From positions 1 to 11,331 of the forward strand of contig PMIG01000289.1 in NCBI GenBank assembly GCA_003157055.1: 11,331 bases of DNA, given 5' to 3'. Numbering within the stretch: the stretch's first letter is position 1; each line of letters starts with the position of its first letter. The position numbers and the translations under genes are program-made. Under the pieces are notes generated by a model. It saw only the letters and a program-made list of their open reading frames with translations. It was not told where the DNA came from and did no database searches. This document shows, piece after piece, positions 1-7,466 of the stretch. This DNA is from Bacteroidales bacterium (GTDB lineage: Bacteria; Bacteroidota; Bacteroidia; Bacteroidales; VadinHA17).

Positions 1-582
1 TCAGCAATTTACCTGTTCGGTTACCTTAAGGCAGACCCTTCGAATTTTTCACTGAACAACAAAAGTGCGACCCTGATTCCCCTTATCCTGATTTCATTGT
101 TGCTTATTCCCTTCCAGGCAGCTTTTGAGGAAATTCTCTTCAGAGGGTACCTGATGCAGGGATTTACCGTTCTTCTCAGGAACCGTTTCTTCCCGCTTAT
201 AATGACTTCTGTCCTGTTCGGGCTGATGCATGGAATGAACCCTGAAGTAAAGGCATTTGGATTCTGGACAATGCTTCCTCAATATGTTCTTTTCGGACTC
301 ATTTTCGGAATTATGACCATTCTGGATGACGGAATAGAGGCTGCCATCGGAGCACATGCGGCGAATAATGCCTTCCTCTGTATAATGGTGACAAATGATT
401 CATCTGCCCTTCAGACAAACGCCTTATTAGTACAGCATAATATTTATCCCTGGTTAGAATTATTGACAATGATACTTATGGGAGTCCTGATCGTTGTAGT
501 AATGGACAAGATATTTAGATGGAATAATTTTTCTGAAATCTTTGGAAGAATTAACAGGAACGAAATTATTCAGGTCCCATAA
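1..582 (+). CDS. CPBP-family intramembrane metalloprotease, 3' part (5' end outside window)
   Basis: The reading frame is open from base 1, so the true start lies upstream; 193 codons are visible, ending at TAA 580-582. The three motifs of the CPBP (Abi/Rce1-like) family are all present: EExxxR at visible residues 43-48 (EEILFR), FxxxH at 73-77 (FGLMH) and HxxxN at 119-123 (HAANN). They sit in or beside hydrophobic membrane segments, with a last segment near residues 150-165 and a short polar tail. Known family members are membrane-embedded proteases, with the Glu and His residues forming the active site; several act in prenyl-protein processing or bacteriocin self-protection. The substrate here is unknown. 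With all motifs intact, the protein is probably active. The stop overlaps that of the convergent dus gene by 13 bp. The family call is firm; the physiological role is not. Confidence 0.9.
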   Translation, partial: SAIYLFGYLKADPSNFSLNNKSATLIPLILISLLLIPFQAAFEEILFRGYLMQGFTVLLRNRFFPLIMTSVLFGLMHGMNPEVKAFGFWTMLPQYVLFGLIFGIMTILDDGIEAAIGAHAANNAFLCIMVTNDSSALQTNALLVQHNIYPWLELLTMILMGVLIVVVMDKIFRWNNFSEIFGRINRNEIIQVP

Positions 583-1583
583 ACCGATGTTTTTTCTTCA
601 CTCCTGAAATTGCCCCACGATTCCTTTATTTCTGAGAGAATTGATTTTATTTCCTCGACCTCCAGAGTGGTCAGCAGCTTAAGACGAGTCTCCTTAAAAT
701 GAGGAAGGCCTTTAAAGTAATTTGAAAGATGCCTGCGCATCTCATAAATTGCACGTCTGCCTTCCTTATATTCAAGCGATTTTTCAAGATGAAGAAGAGC
801 GAGATCGGTCTTTTCGCTTACTGTGGGCTCTGGCAGTAATTCACCTGTATCAAGGTAATGTCTGGTATCCCTGAATATCCATGGCCTGCCAACTGATGCT
901 CTTCCTATCATAATGCCATCAACACCATACCTGTCAAACATTTCCCTGGCTTTGATTGGTGAGTCAATATCTCCATTGCCGATGACTGGGATCTTAATCC
1001 TTGGATTATTTTTTACTTCCCCGATAAGGGTCCAGTCTGCGGTGCCTTTATATAGCTGGGTGCGCGTCCTTCCGTGAATTGTTATGGCGCTTATGCCAGT
1101 ATCCTGCAATTGTTCTGCAACGGATACAATTATTTTACTCTCATCATCCCAGCCGAGCCTGGTTTTAACCGTTACAGGAAGCTTTACAGCCTTGACAATT
1201 GCCGAAGTCATTTCAATCATAAGGGGAATATTCTGTAGCATGCCGGCACCAGCACCTCTATTTGCAATTTTCCTTACAGGGCATCCGAAATTGATGTCAA
1301 TCAGTTCAGGCTTTGCCTCTTCAGCTATGAGCGCTGCTTCAACCATTGCATCGATAAGATGTCCATAAAGCTGAATGCCAATGGGCCTCTCGAAATCAAA
1401 AATGTCAAGCTTCTTTACGCTTTTTTCGCCATCCCTTATAAGGCCGTCAGAGGAGATGAATTCTGTATACATGAAGTCAGCCCCGTTGGTCTTGCAGATC
1501 CACCGGAAAGAAGGATCAGTGATATCTTCCATTGGAGCAAGAAAGAGAGGTCGCTCACCAAGCGATATGTTTCCAATAGTCAA
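570..1583 (-). CDS. dusB: tRNA-dihydrouridine synthase, DusB-like
   Basis: This flavoenzyme reduces uridine to 5,6-dihydrouridine in tRNA, normally with FMN and NADPH, in the cytoplasm. The 337 residues match a full-length Dus protein. Visible signatures are the FMN-barrel opening APMEDITDPSFR (16-27), the active-site segment NFGCP with the catalytic Cys at 101, VKTRLGW (139-145), IHGRTRTQ (169-176), and the phosphate-binding IGNGDI (201-206) and IGRASVGRPW (226-235). A C-terminal helical domain follows from about 260. DusB is the best subfamily match, but position specificity (U17 in E. coli DusB) is inferred. No ATG lies between the preceding in-frame TAG (1629-1631) and the conserved N-terminus, so a TTG start at 1583 is chosen; it gives MTIGNISLGERP, close to the usual beginning of this family. 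The 3' end overlaps the CPBP gene. Confidence 0.93.
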   Translation of the reverse strand: MTIGNISLGERPLFLAPMEDITDPSFRWICKTNGADFMYTEFISSDGLIRDGEKSVKKLDIFDFERPIGIQLYGHLIDAMVEAALIAEEAKPELIDINFGCPVRKIANRGAGAGMLQNIPLMIEMTSAIVKAVKLPVTVKTRLGWDDESKIIVSVAEQLQDTGISAITIHGRTRTQLYKGTADWTLIGEVKNNPRIKIPVIGNGDIDSPIKAREMFDRYGVDGIMIGRASVGRPWIFRDTRHYLDTGELLPEPTVSEKTDLALLHLEKSLEYKEGRRAIYEMRRHLSNYFKGLPHFKETRLKLLTTLEVEEIKSILSEIKESWGNFRSEEKTSVYGT

Positions 1584-1628
1584 AATGGAGATTTTTAATG
1601 AAACTGTACAATGATCAGATTTCGGAAC

Positions 1629-2360
1629 CTATTGCATGATGAAGCTCTGCATCTCAGCTGAACCTGAATTTTTAAGCTCACTTTTCCTGTAAAAATATAC
1701 CAGGCCGTAATCTTCACTTTCTTTTTTCCTGACATCTTCAGGTAACGAGATGTGTTTTCCTTCAACCTCATTCCAAATCTGGAGGATTAAATCATCAGCC
1801 TCCTTTCTCATATCACTTGTCCTTTCAGCATAATCGAGTGTTTTTTTGATGAGGCTTTTATGTAAATTATATGCTTCTATGAATTTTTCGTACCTCACTT
1901 TAACTACTGCTATGGTAGGGTTCGTTATCGGACTTCCGCCTTTTTTAATTCTGAACTCTTCACCTTCGATTACCCTTTTTCCCCAGCTTACCAGCTCATT
2001 ATCAGTACTGAGCGATGGAACAACAGATTCATTTGTTGCAAGTCCGAAATATGCCCTTGCCTCTGCAGGCAGATCACCCCGCAATACTGCCATATTCATT
2101 ACCCTTATAAAATGAGTGAGATACATACGTGCTTTTCTGACCGCCTCATTATAATCTTTGCTTCTCTTGGTTTGTGATGCAATTGATTGTCTTTGAAGCT
2201 GGATTGAATGTTCGAAAAGAGGAAGGAACTGTCTGAGACGGATTAGAATTTTTGGTGAATATGACATTTGGTGCGGGGGCAACTCCTGTCCTTTATCCAA
2301 TGCACTCTTCAAGGCTTTCATCCGGGCAGAATCGGTGTTGGGTAATCGGCGGTAAGGCAT
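1629..2360 (-). CDS. Uncharacterised charged helical protein (243 aa)
   Basis: I do not recognise a named domain. The protein starts at an ATG preceded by the AT-rich leader CCCCGATAAA and ends at TAG 1629-1631, 45 bp before the dus start, so both could share a transcript. It is rich in Lys, Arg and Glu, contains no cysteine, and has no signal peptide or membrane segment, so a cytoplasmic location is likely. The composition suggests mostly helix: a basic N-terminus (MPYRRLPNTD), a long amphipathic stretch at about 36-95, a Gly/Ser/Pro-rich linker at about 105-150, and a second helical stretch at about 150-200. The tail is polar. Codon use and composition look like the neighbours, arguing for a resident gene. 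I have an uncertain impression that similar proteins occur as hypotheticals in other environmental Bacteroidota. Function unknown. Confidence 0.82.
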   Translation of the reverse strand: MPYRRLPNTDSARMKALKSALDKGQELPPHQMSYSPKILIRLRQFLPLFEHSIQLQRQSIASQTKRSKDYNEAVRKARMYLTHFIRVMNMAVLRGDLPAEARAYFGLATNESVVPSLSTDNELVSWGKRVIEGEEFRIKKGGSPITNPTIAVVKVRYEKFIEAYNLHKSLIKKTLDYAERTSDMRKEADDLILQIWNEVEGKHISLPEDVRKKESEDYGLVYFYRKSELKNSGSAEMQSFIMQ

Positions 2361-2372
2361 TTTATCGGGGAT

Positions 2373-2501
2373 GTTAATAATTTGTTAATAAGTCCAGCGA
2401 ATATAATATTATTTTGTTTATAACCAATACTATTCGCATAATAATTGTGCTGATTATTATAAAGTTCATAAGTACTATTAACGGTTATAGCCTGTTAATA
2501 A
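2373..2501. repeat. GTTAATAA repeats (three direct, one inverted)
   Basis: GTTAATAA occurs on the plus strand at 2373-2380, 2384-2391 and 2494-2501; the reverse complement TATTAAC is at 2476-2482, facing the third copy across an 11-base spacer. The first two copies begin 11 bp apart, about one helical turn, and lie just upstream of the 2360 start. They could be binding sites for a regulator, but the region is very AT-rich, so chance is a real alternative. Confidence 0.35.
2438..2460. repeat. Perfect 8-bp inverted repeat
   Basis: ATAATAAT (2438-2445) is followed by a 7-base spacer (TGTGCTG) and ATTATTAT (2453-2460), a perfect dyad near the middle of the divergent gap. It could be an operator half-site pair. 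All paired bases are A/T, so both chance occurrence and weak stability as RNA are likely. Confidence 0.3.
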
Positions 2502-2603
2502 AACTTTCATATAATTTTATATATGACAAAGCTTGAATTGTTTCGGGTACTGGTCAGGCGACTGGTGTATTTATATTAGGATTTTACTTGTTCAGAAGTA
2601 TAA

Positions 2604-2625
2604 GGATACTACCTTTATAGTATCC
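2604..2625 (+). promoter_or_regulatory. Hairpin / dyad immediately upstream of the aminopeptidase gene
   Basis: GGATACTA (2604-2611) pairs perfectly with TAGTATCC (2618-2625) around the loop CCTTTA. The dyad ends 26 bp before the ATG at 2652. No T-run follows, so it is not a classic intrinsic terminator. If transcribed it would be a 5'-UTR hairpin; as DNA it could be an operator overlapping the promoter. Confidence 0.4.
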
Positions 2626-2651
2626 AAATCGATAATTTAAAACAGAGAATT

Positions 2652-4037
2652 ATGTTTAAAAATGATGTTTATATCAAGAGAAGGGAAGCGCTTCATAAGA
2701 AGATAAAATCAGGCCTCGCACTATTTATAGGAAATGTTGAGGCACCAATGAATTACCCCGATAACACTTACCATTTCAGGCAGGATAGCGATTTCCTCTA
2801 TTTCTTCGGACTAGATATTCCAGGGCTTGCAGCAGTTATGGATTTTGATTCCGGAAAGGACCGGATATTCGGCAACGATACTGACATGGACGATATAATA
2901 TGGATGGGTCCTCAACCTACCATTAGCGAACTTGCTCTTAAATGCGGAATAACAGATACTCTTCCAATTGCAAAGCTTGAAGGGATGTTAAAGGATGCCA
3001 TGGCTAAAAAACGCAAAGTCCATTTTCTTCCTCCTTACAGGGGAGAGACAAAAATGACGCTGGGCTCCCTGCTGAAGGAGAATCCATGCCAGATGAAAAC
3101 GCTTGCATCTGCTGATCTTATAAAAGCAGTTATCTCGATGAGATCAATCAAGGAGAAAGTTGAAATAGAAGAGATCGAAAAAGCGCTTGAGATTGCCTAT
3201 GAGATGCACGTTACCGCTATGATGATGTGCAAACCGGGTGTCAGTGAACAGGATATTTTCGGAACCATTGAAGGAATTGCATTTGCTAAGGGAGGAGGAA
3301 CATCCTTCCCGATCATTCTCAGCATTAACGGACAGACTCTGCATAATCATAAACATTGCAACATACTTAAAAAGGGGAAGATGATGGTTACAGATGCGGG
3401 CGCCGAAACAAACCTTCACTATTCATCGGACATTACAAGGACAACACCGGTCGGAGGGAAATTCAGCCCTCTCCAGAAAGATATCTACGAGATTGTTCTG
3501 AAAGCGAATACTGAATGTATCAATGCTGCCAAACCCGGCATTTCAAACCGCGACCTTCATTTCATGGCATGCAGGATAATTGTCGAAGGCATGAAGGAGC
3601 TTGGACTGATGAAAGGAGATACGGAAGAGGCTGTAGCTGAAGGCGCTCAGGCGCTTTTCATGCCTCACGGACTGGGGCATATGATGGGACTCGATGTTCA
3701 CGATATGGAAGCCCTGGGTGAAAATTATGTCGGATATACTGACGTAATAAAACGAAGCCATCAGTTTGGACTGGCATTCCTTCGCTTTGCTCTTCCCTAT
3801 ATACCGGGGCATGTATTCACAGTGGAACCCGGTTGCTATTTTATTCCTGAGCTTATAGATCTCTGGAAATCAGAGGGAAAATTCAAGCAGTTCATTAATT
3901 ACAGTAAGATCCCTGATTATATGTCCATCGGCGGAATAAGAATAGAAGATAATGTTCTGATAACAGAAAAAGGACATAAGCTGCTTGGCAGGCCAATTCC
4001 AAAAACAATAAAAGAAATCGGAATAGTTTGTTCCTGA
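2652..4037 (+). CDS. pepP: Xaa-Pro aminopeptidase (M24B family)
   Basis: This metalloaminopeptidase removes an N-terminal residue preceding proline and is expected in the cytoplasm. The 461 residues fit the family: an AMP_N domain at about 1-150 (with PMNYPDNTYHFRQDSDFLYF at 32-51) followed by the pita-bread M24 catalytic domain. All five dinuclear-metal ligands can be assigned: Asp248 (TDAGAE), Asp260 (SSDITRT), His343 (HGLGHMMGLDVHD), Glu392 (VEPGCY) and Glu432 (RIEDN), equivalent to Asp260, Asp271, His354, Glu383 and Glu406 of E. coli PepP. His339 matches the accessory His. The ATG at 2652 gives a normal-length N-terminus; the leader (AACAGAGAATT) has no strong ribosome-binding site. A phosphatase gene follows after 16 bp and probably shares the transcript. 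Assignment to this family is secure; exact peptide preference is inferred. Confidence 0.95.
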   Translation: MFKNDVYIKRREALHKKIKSGLALFIGNVEAPMNYPDNTYHFRQDSDFLYFFGLDIPGLAAVMDFDSGKDRIFGNDTDMDDIIWMGPQPTISELALKCGITDTLPIAKLEGMLKDAMAKKRKVHFLPPYRGETKMTLGSLLKENPCQMKTLASADLIKAVISMRSIKEKVEIEEIEKALEIAYEMHVTAMMMCKPGVSEQDIFGTIEGIAFAKGGGTSFPIILSINGQTLHNHKHCNILKKGKMMVTDAGAETNLHYSSDITRTTPVGGKFSPLQKDIYEIVLKANTECINAAKPGISNRDLHFMACRIIVEGMKELGLMKGDTEEAVAEGAQALFMPHGLGHMMGLDVHDMEALGENYVGYTDVIKRSHQFGLAFLRFALPYIPGHVFTVEPGCYFIPELIDLWKSEGKFKQFINYSKIPDYMSIGGIRIEDNVLITEKGHKLLGRPIPKTIKEIGIVCS

Positions 4038-4053
4038 CCGGTTCTTTTTTCAA

Positions 4054-4722
4054 ATGAATCGTCTTTTTGCAATAAGCGATATTCACGGATGCTACAGGAC
4101 ATTTTATGATCTTGTTATCAGAAAAATTAACCTTAAGAAATCTGACAGGCTAATTCTTTTAGGTGATTATATCGACCGTGGTGACCAGAGCAAAGAGGTT
4201 GTCGATTTTATCATTGATCTTAAAGAGAAGGGTTTTGATTTAACGATGCTGAAAGGGAACCATGAGGCAATGCTCCTTAATTCAATTCAAGACCCAAGGA
4301 TGTTTGCCCTCTGGATGATAAACAAGGGTTCGACTACTCTTGAGAGTTTTGGAATTAGCGAGGCGAGCCAGATAGGAAAAAAATATCTTGATTTTTTCGG
4401 TTCGCTTGAATATTACAAGGAGATAGGAAATATTTTGTTTGTTCATGCAGGTTTTAACGACTTCATCGGCGATCCGTTTTCAGATTTCGAATCGATGATT
4501 TGGGAATGCAACAATTTGTATTTAAATCCTTTGTTGAAGGGCAAAATTATTATTCACGGACATCGTCCTAAATTAGTCGATTATGTGAAGATGCTGATAA
4601 ATGATAAATCGGATGTCATCCCTATTGATACGGGATGCGTTTATGAGAAGGAGCCGGGTTATGGCTTCCTTTCGGCCCTGGATATAGGCAAGATGGAACT
4701 TATTTCAGTTCCCCGTCAATAA
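4054..4722 (+). CDS. PPP-family metallophosphatase (lambda phosphatase-like)
   Basis: The protein has 222 residues, close to the length of phage lambda protein phosphatase, and shows the PPP signature blocks in order: SDIHG (8-12, metal ligands Asp9 and His11), GDYIDRG (37-43, Asp38 and Arg42), GNHE (68-71, Asn69 and His70), HAG (131-133) and HGHRP (168-172). These bind a dinuclear metal centre and the phosphate. Known relatives include Ser/Thr/Tyr protein phosphatases (PrpA/PrpB) and diadenosine tetraphosphatase ApaH; the length and motif spacing favour the protein-phosphatase-like group, but the substrate is not determined by sequence. It lies 16 bp after the aminopeptidase gene in the same direction. 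Its TAA overlaps the convergent sdhB stop by 7 bp. Nothing else phage-like is nearby, so it appears to be a resident chromosomal gene. Confidence 0.9.
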   Translation: MNRLFAISDIHGCYRTFYDLVIRKINLKKSDRLILLGDYIDRGDQSKEVVDFIIDLKEKGFDLTMLKGNHEAMLLNSIQDPRMFALWMINKGSTTLESFGISEASQIGKKYLDFFGSLEYYKEIGNILFVHAGFNDFIGDPFSDFESMIWECNNLYLNPLLKGKIIIHGHRPKLVDYVKMLINDKSDVIPIDTGCVYEKEPGYGFLSALDIGKMELISVPRQ

Positions 4723-5450
4723 GCTTTATAATACTCTCGGTTGAGCCTGGCTATATTAGTCAACTTTATTTCCTTGGGACATTCAGCTTCGCAGGCACCA
4801 GTATTCGAACAGTTTCCAAAGCCAAGCTCATCCATCTTTTCTACCATTGCACGGACTCTTTCCTTTGCTTCAATCCGTCCCTGCGGAAGCAATGCAAACT
4901 GCGAGATCTTAGCCGAAACAAACAGCATGGCTGAAGCATTCTTACATGCAGCAACACAGGCTCCGCAGCCGATACAGATTGATGAATCAAATGCCGAATC
5001 AGCGTTCTTTTTTTGAGCCAGAATCGAGTTTGATTCAGGTGCGGCACCTGCATTTATGGAAATGAAACCACCTGCAATCTGTATCTTGTCGAATGCGCTC
5101 CTGTCGACAATAAGGTCTTTGATTACCGGGAATGGTTTTGCCCTCCATGGCTCAACCCATAATGTGTCGCCGTCACTGAAATATCTCATAGACAAGAGAC
5201 AAGTTGTAACTGCAGGGACCGGGCCATGAGGATGGCCATTGATATACATTCCGCATGAGCCGCATATCCCTTCACGGCAATCGTGATCGAATGCCACGGG
5301 TTCCTTATCTTCCTCGACCAGCTTTTTATTAAGTGCGTCAAGCATCTCGAGAAAAGACATTTCGGGTGATACATCCTCCATTCTGTATGTTGCGAAATTT
5401 CCTTTTGCCCCGGCATTTTTCTGCCGCCATATCTTTAATGTGAGGTTCAT
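4716..5450 (-). CDS. sdhB: Succinate dehydrogenase / fumarate reductase iron-sulfur subunit
   Basis: SdhB carries electrons between the SdhA flavin and the membrane quinone site through three iron-sulfur clusters on the cytoplasmic side. In the 244 residues, an N-terminal ferredoxin domain holds the 2Fe-2S ligands Cys58, Cys63, Cys66 and Cys84 ([10 protein letters not shown], then TTC). The C-terminal domain has [11 protein letters not shown], with Cys159, Cys162 and Cys165 plus distal Cys224 (CPKE) for the 4Fe-4S cluster, and Cys169, Cys214 and Cys220 for the 3Fe-4S cluster. The distal 6- and 4-residue spacings match E. coli SdhB. The set is complete. It is the last gene of sdhC-sdhA-sdhB, 81 bp after sdhA, a longer spacer than between sdhC and sdhA and one that contains an 8-bp tandem repeat. 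The physiological direction (succinate oxidation or fumarate reduction) cannot be read from sequence. Confidence 0.96.
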   Translation of the reverse strand: MNLTLKIWRQKNAGAKGNFATYRMEDVSPEMSFLEMLDALNKKLVEEDKEPVAFDHDCREGICGSCGMYINGHPHGPVPAVTTCLLSMRYFSDGDTLWVEPWRAKPFPVIKDLIVDRSAFDKIQIAGGFISINAGAAPESNSILAQKKNADSAFDSSICIGCGACVAACKNASAMLFVSAKISQFALLPQGRIEAKERVRAMVEKMDELGFGNCSNTGACEAECPKEIKLTNIARLNREYYKAY

Positions 5451-5492
5451 AATATTATTATTTTCAAGATTATATTTTAATCATGCAATCTT

Positions 5493-5532
5493 TTCACCTC
5501 TGTGCCTTTGCACCGTTGTACCCTTGCACCTT
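5493..5532 (-). repeat. Five-copy 8-bp tandem repeat in the sdhA-sdhB spacer
   Basis: Read on the minus (coding) strand from the sdhA stop, the spacer begins with five consecutive 8-mers: AAGGTGCA (5532-5525), AGGGTACA (5524-5517), ACGGTGCA (5516-5509), AAGGCACA (5508-5501) and GAGGTGAA (5500-5493). The consensus is AAGGTGCA; every unit ends in A and keeps GG at positions 3-4. The first unit overlaps the TAA stop. The remaining spacer (5451-5492) is AT-rich and non-repetitive. The array is GC-richer than its surroundings and is transcribed if sdhCAB is one operon. Possible roles include affecting mRNA stability or translation between sdhA and sdhB, or being a degenerate selfish repeat. Confidence 0.8.
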
Positions 5533-7451
5533 TATTTATAGCTTCTCACCTTCATCTCAACATATTCGAATTTCAACTCTTCTTTATGGAGAATGTGAGG
5601 CTTGCCTTCACCAGCATATTCCCAGGCGGCGACATATGCAAATTCATCATCATTGCGCAGCGCCTCGCCATCCGGTGTCTGGTACTCTTCCCTGAAATGC
5701 GCTCCGCAAGATTCCTTCCTGTCAAGGGCATCGGTAATGAGAAGTTGTGCGAGGTCGAAATAGTCAGCCACTCTTCCTGCCTTTTCCAGTTCCATATTAA
5801 GGTCAGCAGCGCTTCCGGAGATGTTAAGGTCTTTCCAGAATTCATCCTTCAGCTCCCTTACCAGTTCAAGGGCTTTTTTCAACCCTGTTTCATTTCGTGA
5901 CATCCCGACATAGTCCCACATTATCTTGCCCAGGCGCTTGTGGAAAGATGAAGCTGTATGTTTTCCTTTTATTGACATAAGCTTATTGATTCTCTCCTTT
6001 GCAGCTTTTTCTGCTTCTTCAAATTCCGGTTTGTCGGTCGCAATTTTTGCAACGCTTATCTGGTCGGCAAGGTAATTGCTTATCGTATTCGGAAGGATAA
6101 AGTAACCATCGCCTGCAGCCTGCATCAGGGAGCTGGCCCCAAGGCGGTTTGCTCCATGGTCGGAAAAGTTAGACTCGCCGATAGCATATAATCCTGGAAT
6201 GGTAGTCATCAGTTCATAGTCAACCCATAAGCCTCCCATGGTATAATGACCTGCCGGGTATATGCGCATAGGTTCGTCATATGAATCTATCCCTGTGATT
6301 GTCTTGTACATATCGAAAAGGTTTCCATATTTATTTTCAATGGCTTTCTTCCCTTGCTTGTTAATTGCATCCCTGAAGTCGAGATTCACTGCCAGTCCTG
6401 ATTCGCCAACGCCATAGCCCGCATCGCATCTTTCTTTTGCTGCGCGAGAAGCTACGTCCCTTGGAACCAGGTTTCCAAATGCGGGATATCTTCTTTCCAG
6501 GTAATAATCTCTCTCCTCCTCCGGGATGTCGTTTGCAGGACGTTTGTCGCCCTTTGTTTTTGGGACCCATATCCTGCCGTCATTCCTGAGCGACTCTGAC
6601 ATGAGTGTCAGCTTCGACTGGAATTCATTGAGCTGCGGAACGCTTGTAGGATGGATCTGGACAAAGCTGGGGTTTGCAAAAAACGCTCCCTTCCTGTGAG
6701 CTTTCCAAGCTGCCGATGCGTTTGAATTGACTGCAAGAGTCGAGAGATAATATATTGTACCATAACCCCCTGTAGCAAGAACCACGGCATGTGCTCCGTG
6801 TCGTTCAATTTCTCCGGTAATAAGGTTGCGAGTTATTATTCCGCGTGCCCGGCCGTCGATCACAACAAGGTCAAGCATCTCCCGGCGGGGGAACATTTTT
6901 ACATTTCCTTTTTTGATCTGCCTGTTCAGCGATGAATAACAGCCGAGAAGGCACTGTTGTCCGGTCTGTCCCTTGGCGTAGAAGGTCCTTGACACCTGTA
7001 CGCCTCCAAAAGAGCGTGTGTCGAGTGTCCCTCCATAGTCGCGGGCAAACGGAACACCAAGGGCAGTAAAATGATCGATCACCTGGTTGCTCACCTCGGC
7101 CGCCCTGTATACATTGGCTTCACGTGCACGGTAGTCACCCCCTTTTATCATATCATAAAAGAGCCGGAAAGTCGAATCACCGTCGTTCTGGTAATTCTTT
7201 GCGGCATTTATTCCTCCCTGTGCAGCTACAGAGTGAGCCCTGCGCGGAGAATCCTGGTAACAGAAATTCTTCACGCTATATCCAAGCTCGCCCAGAGCTG
7301 AAGCAGCTCCTGCCCCTGAAAGACCTGTTCCGACGACAATAATCTCTATTTTCTTTTTGTTTGCCGGGTTAACAAGTTTAACTGAAGCCTTGTACCTGGT
7401 CCACTTTTCAGCAAGAGGACCATCGGGTATCTTTGAAATGAGTTTTCCCAT
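5532..7451 (-). CDS. sdhA: Succinate dehydrogenase / fumarate reductase flavoprotein subunit
   Basis: SdhA is the catalytic subunit that interconverts succinate and fumarate using covalently bound FAD. The 639 residues are typical of the Bacteroidota-type long flavoprotein paired with cytochrome b558. The FAD-binding Rossmann motif is GTGLSGAG at 41-48, and [11 protein letters not shown] (70-80) supplies His73, the expected 8-alpha-histidyl FAD attachment. Substrate-site residues match the family: His267 (IHPTS), Arg331 (PRDVASR, the catalytic Arg), His402 (GHYTMGG) and Arg436 (ANRLGAS). A C-terminal helical domain with [14 protein letters not shown] follows. The ATG at 7449-7451 lies 15 bp after the sdhC stop, without a strong ribosome-binding site. 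The TAA touches the 8-bp tandem repeat. The protein looks intact. Fumarate reductase (frdA) is the alternative name if the complex works in that direction. Confidence 0.97.
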   Translation of the reverse strand: MGKLISKIPDGPLAEKWTRYKASVKLVNPANKKKIEIIVVGTGLSGAGAASALGELGYSVKNFCYQDSPRRAHSVAAQGGINAAKNYQNDGDSTFRLFYDMIKGGDYRAREANVYRAAEVSNQVIDHFTALGVPFARDYGGTLDTRSFGGVQVSRTFYAKGQTGQQCLLGCYSSLNRQIKKGNVKMFPRREMLDLVVIDGRARGIITRNLITGEIERHGAHAVVLATGGYGTIYYLSTLAVNSNASAAWKAHRKGAFFANPSFVQIHPTSVPQLNEFQSKLTLMSESLRNDGRIWVPKTKGDKRPANDIPEEERDYYLERRYPAFGNLVPRDVASRAAKERCDAGYGVGESGLAVNLDFRDAINKQGKKAIENKYGNLFDMYKTITGIDSYDEPMRIYPAGHYTMGGLWVDYELMTTIPGLYAIGESNFSDHGANRLGASSLMQAAGDGYFILPNTISNYLADQISVAKIATDKPEFEEAEKAAKERINKLMSIKGKHTASSFHKRLGKIMWDYVGMSRNETGLKKALELVRELKDEFWKDLNISGSAADLNMELEKAGRVADYFDLAQLLITDALDRKESCGAHFREEYQTPDGEALRNDDEFAYVAAWEYAGEGKPHILHKEELKFEYVEMKVRSYK

Positions 7452-7466
7452 GTTGAATGAGTTAAT

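Larger units (their letters stand above)
2361..2651. other. AT-rich divergent intergenic region
   Basis: This 291-bp gap separates the uncharacterised minus-strand gene from the plus-strand aminopeptidase, so it should carry promoters for both. No convincing ORF is present. It contains three direct copies plus one inverted copy of GTTAATA, an 8-bp dyad at 2438-2460 and an 8-bp hairpin just before pepP, each listed separately. I found no exact TAnnTTTG promoter in either direction. The nearest minus-strand match is TAGTATTG (complement of 2425-2432), without a good -33 element. Confidence 0.6.

Noticed and set aside
1084..1368. Plus-strand open frame of 94 codons antisense to dusB
   Set aside because: It is the complement of the conserved catalytic region of the dihydrouridine synthase; no independent evidence of coding.
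4043..4050. T-rich run after the aminopeptidase stop
   Set aside because: No stable stem precedes it (only ACCGGT), and the next gene starts 4 bases later in the same direction, so a terminator is unlikely.
5466..5492. AAGATT...AATCTT inverted repeat in the AT-rich half of the sdhA-sdhB spacer
   Set aside because: A 6-bp A/T-rich match with a 15-base loop is expected by chance in such sequence.
5502..5900. Plus-strand open frame of 132 codons antisense to the end of sdhA
   Set aside because: It lies over the conserved C-terminus of sdhA, its translation has no recognisable domain, and its first codons come from the 8-bp repeat array.
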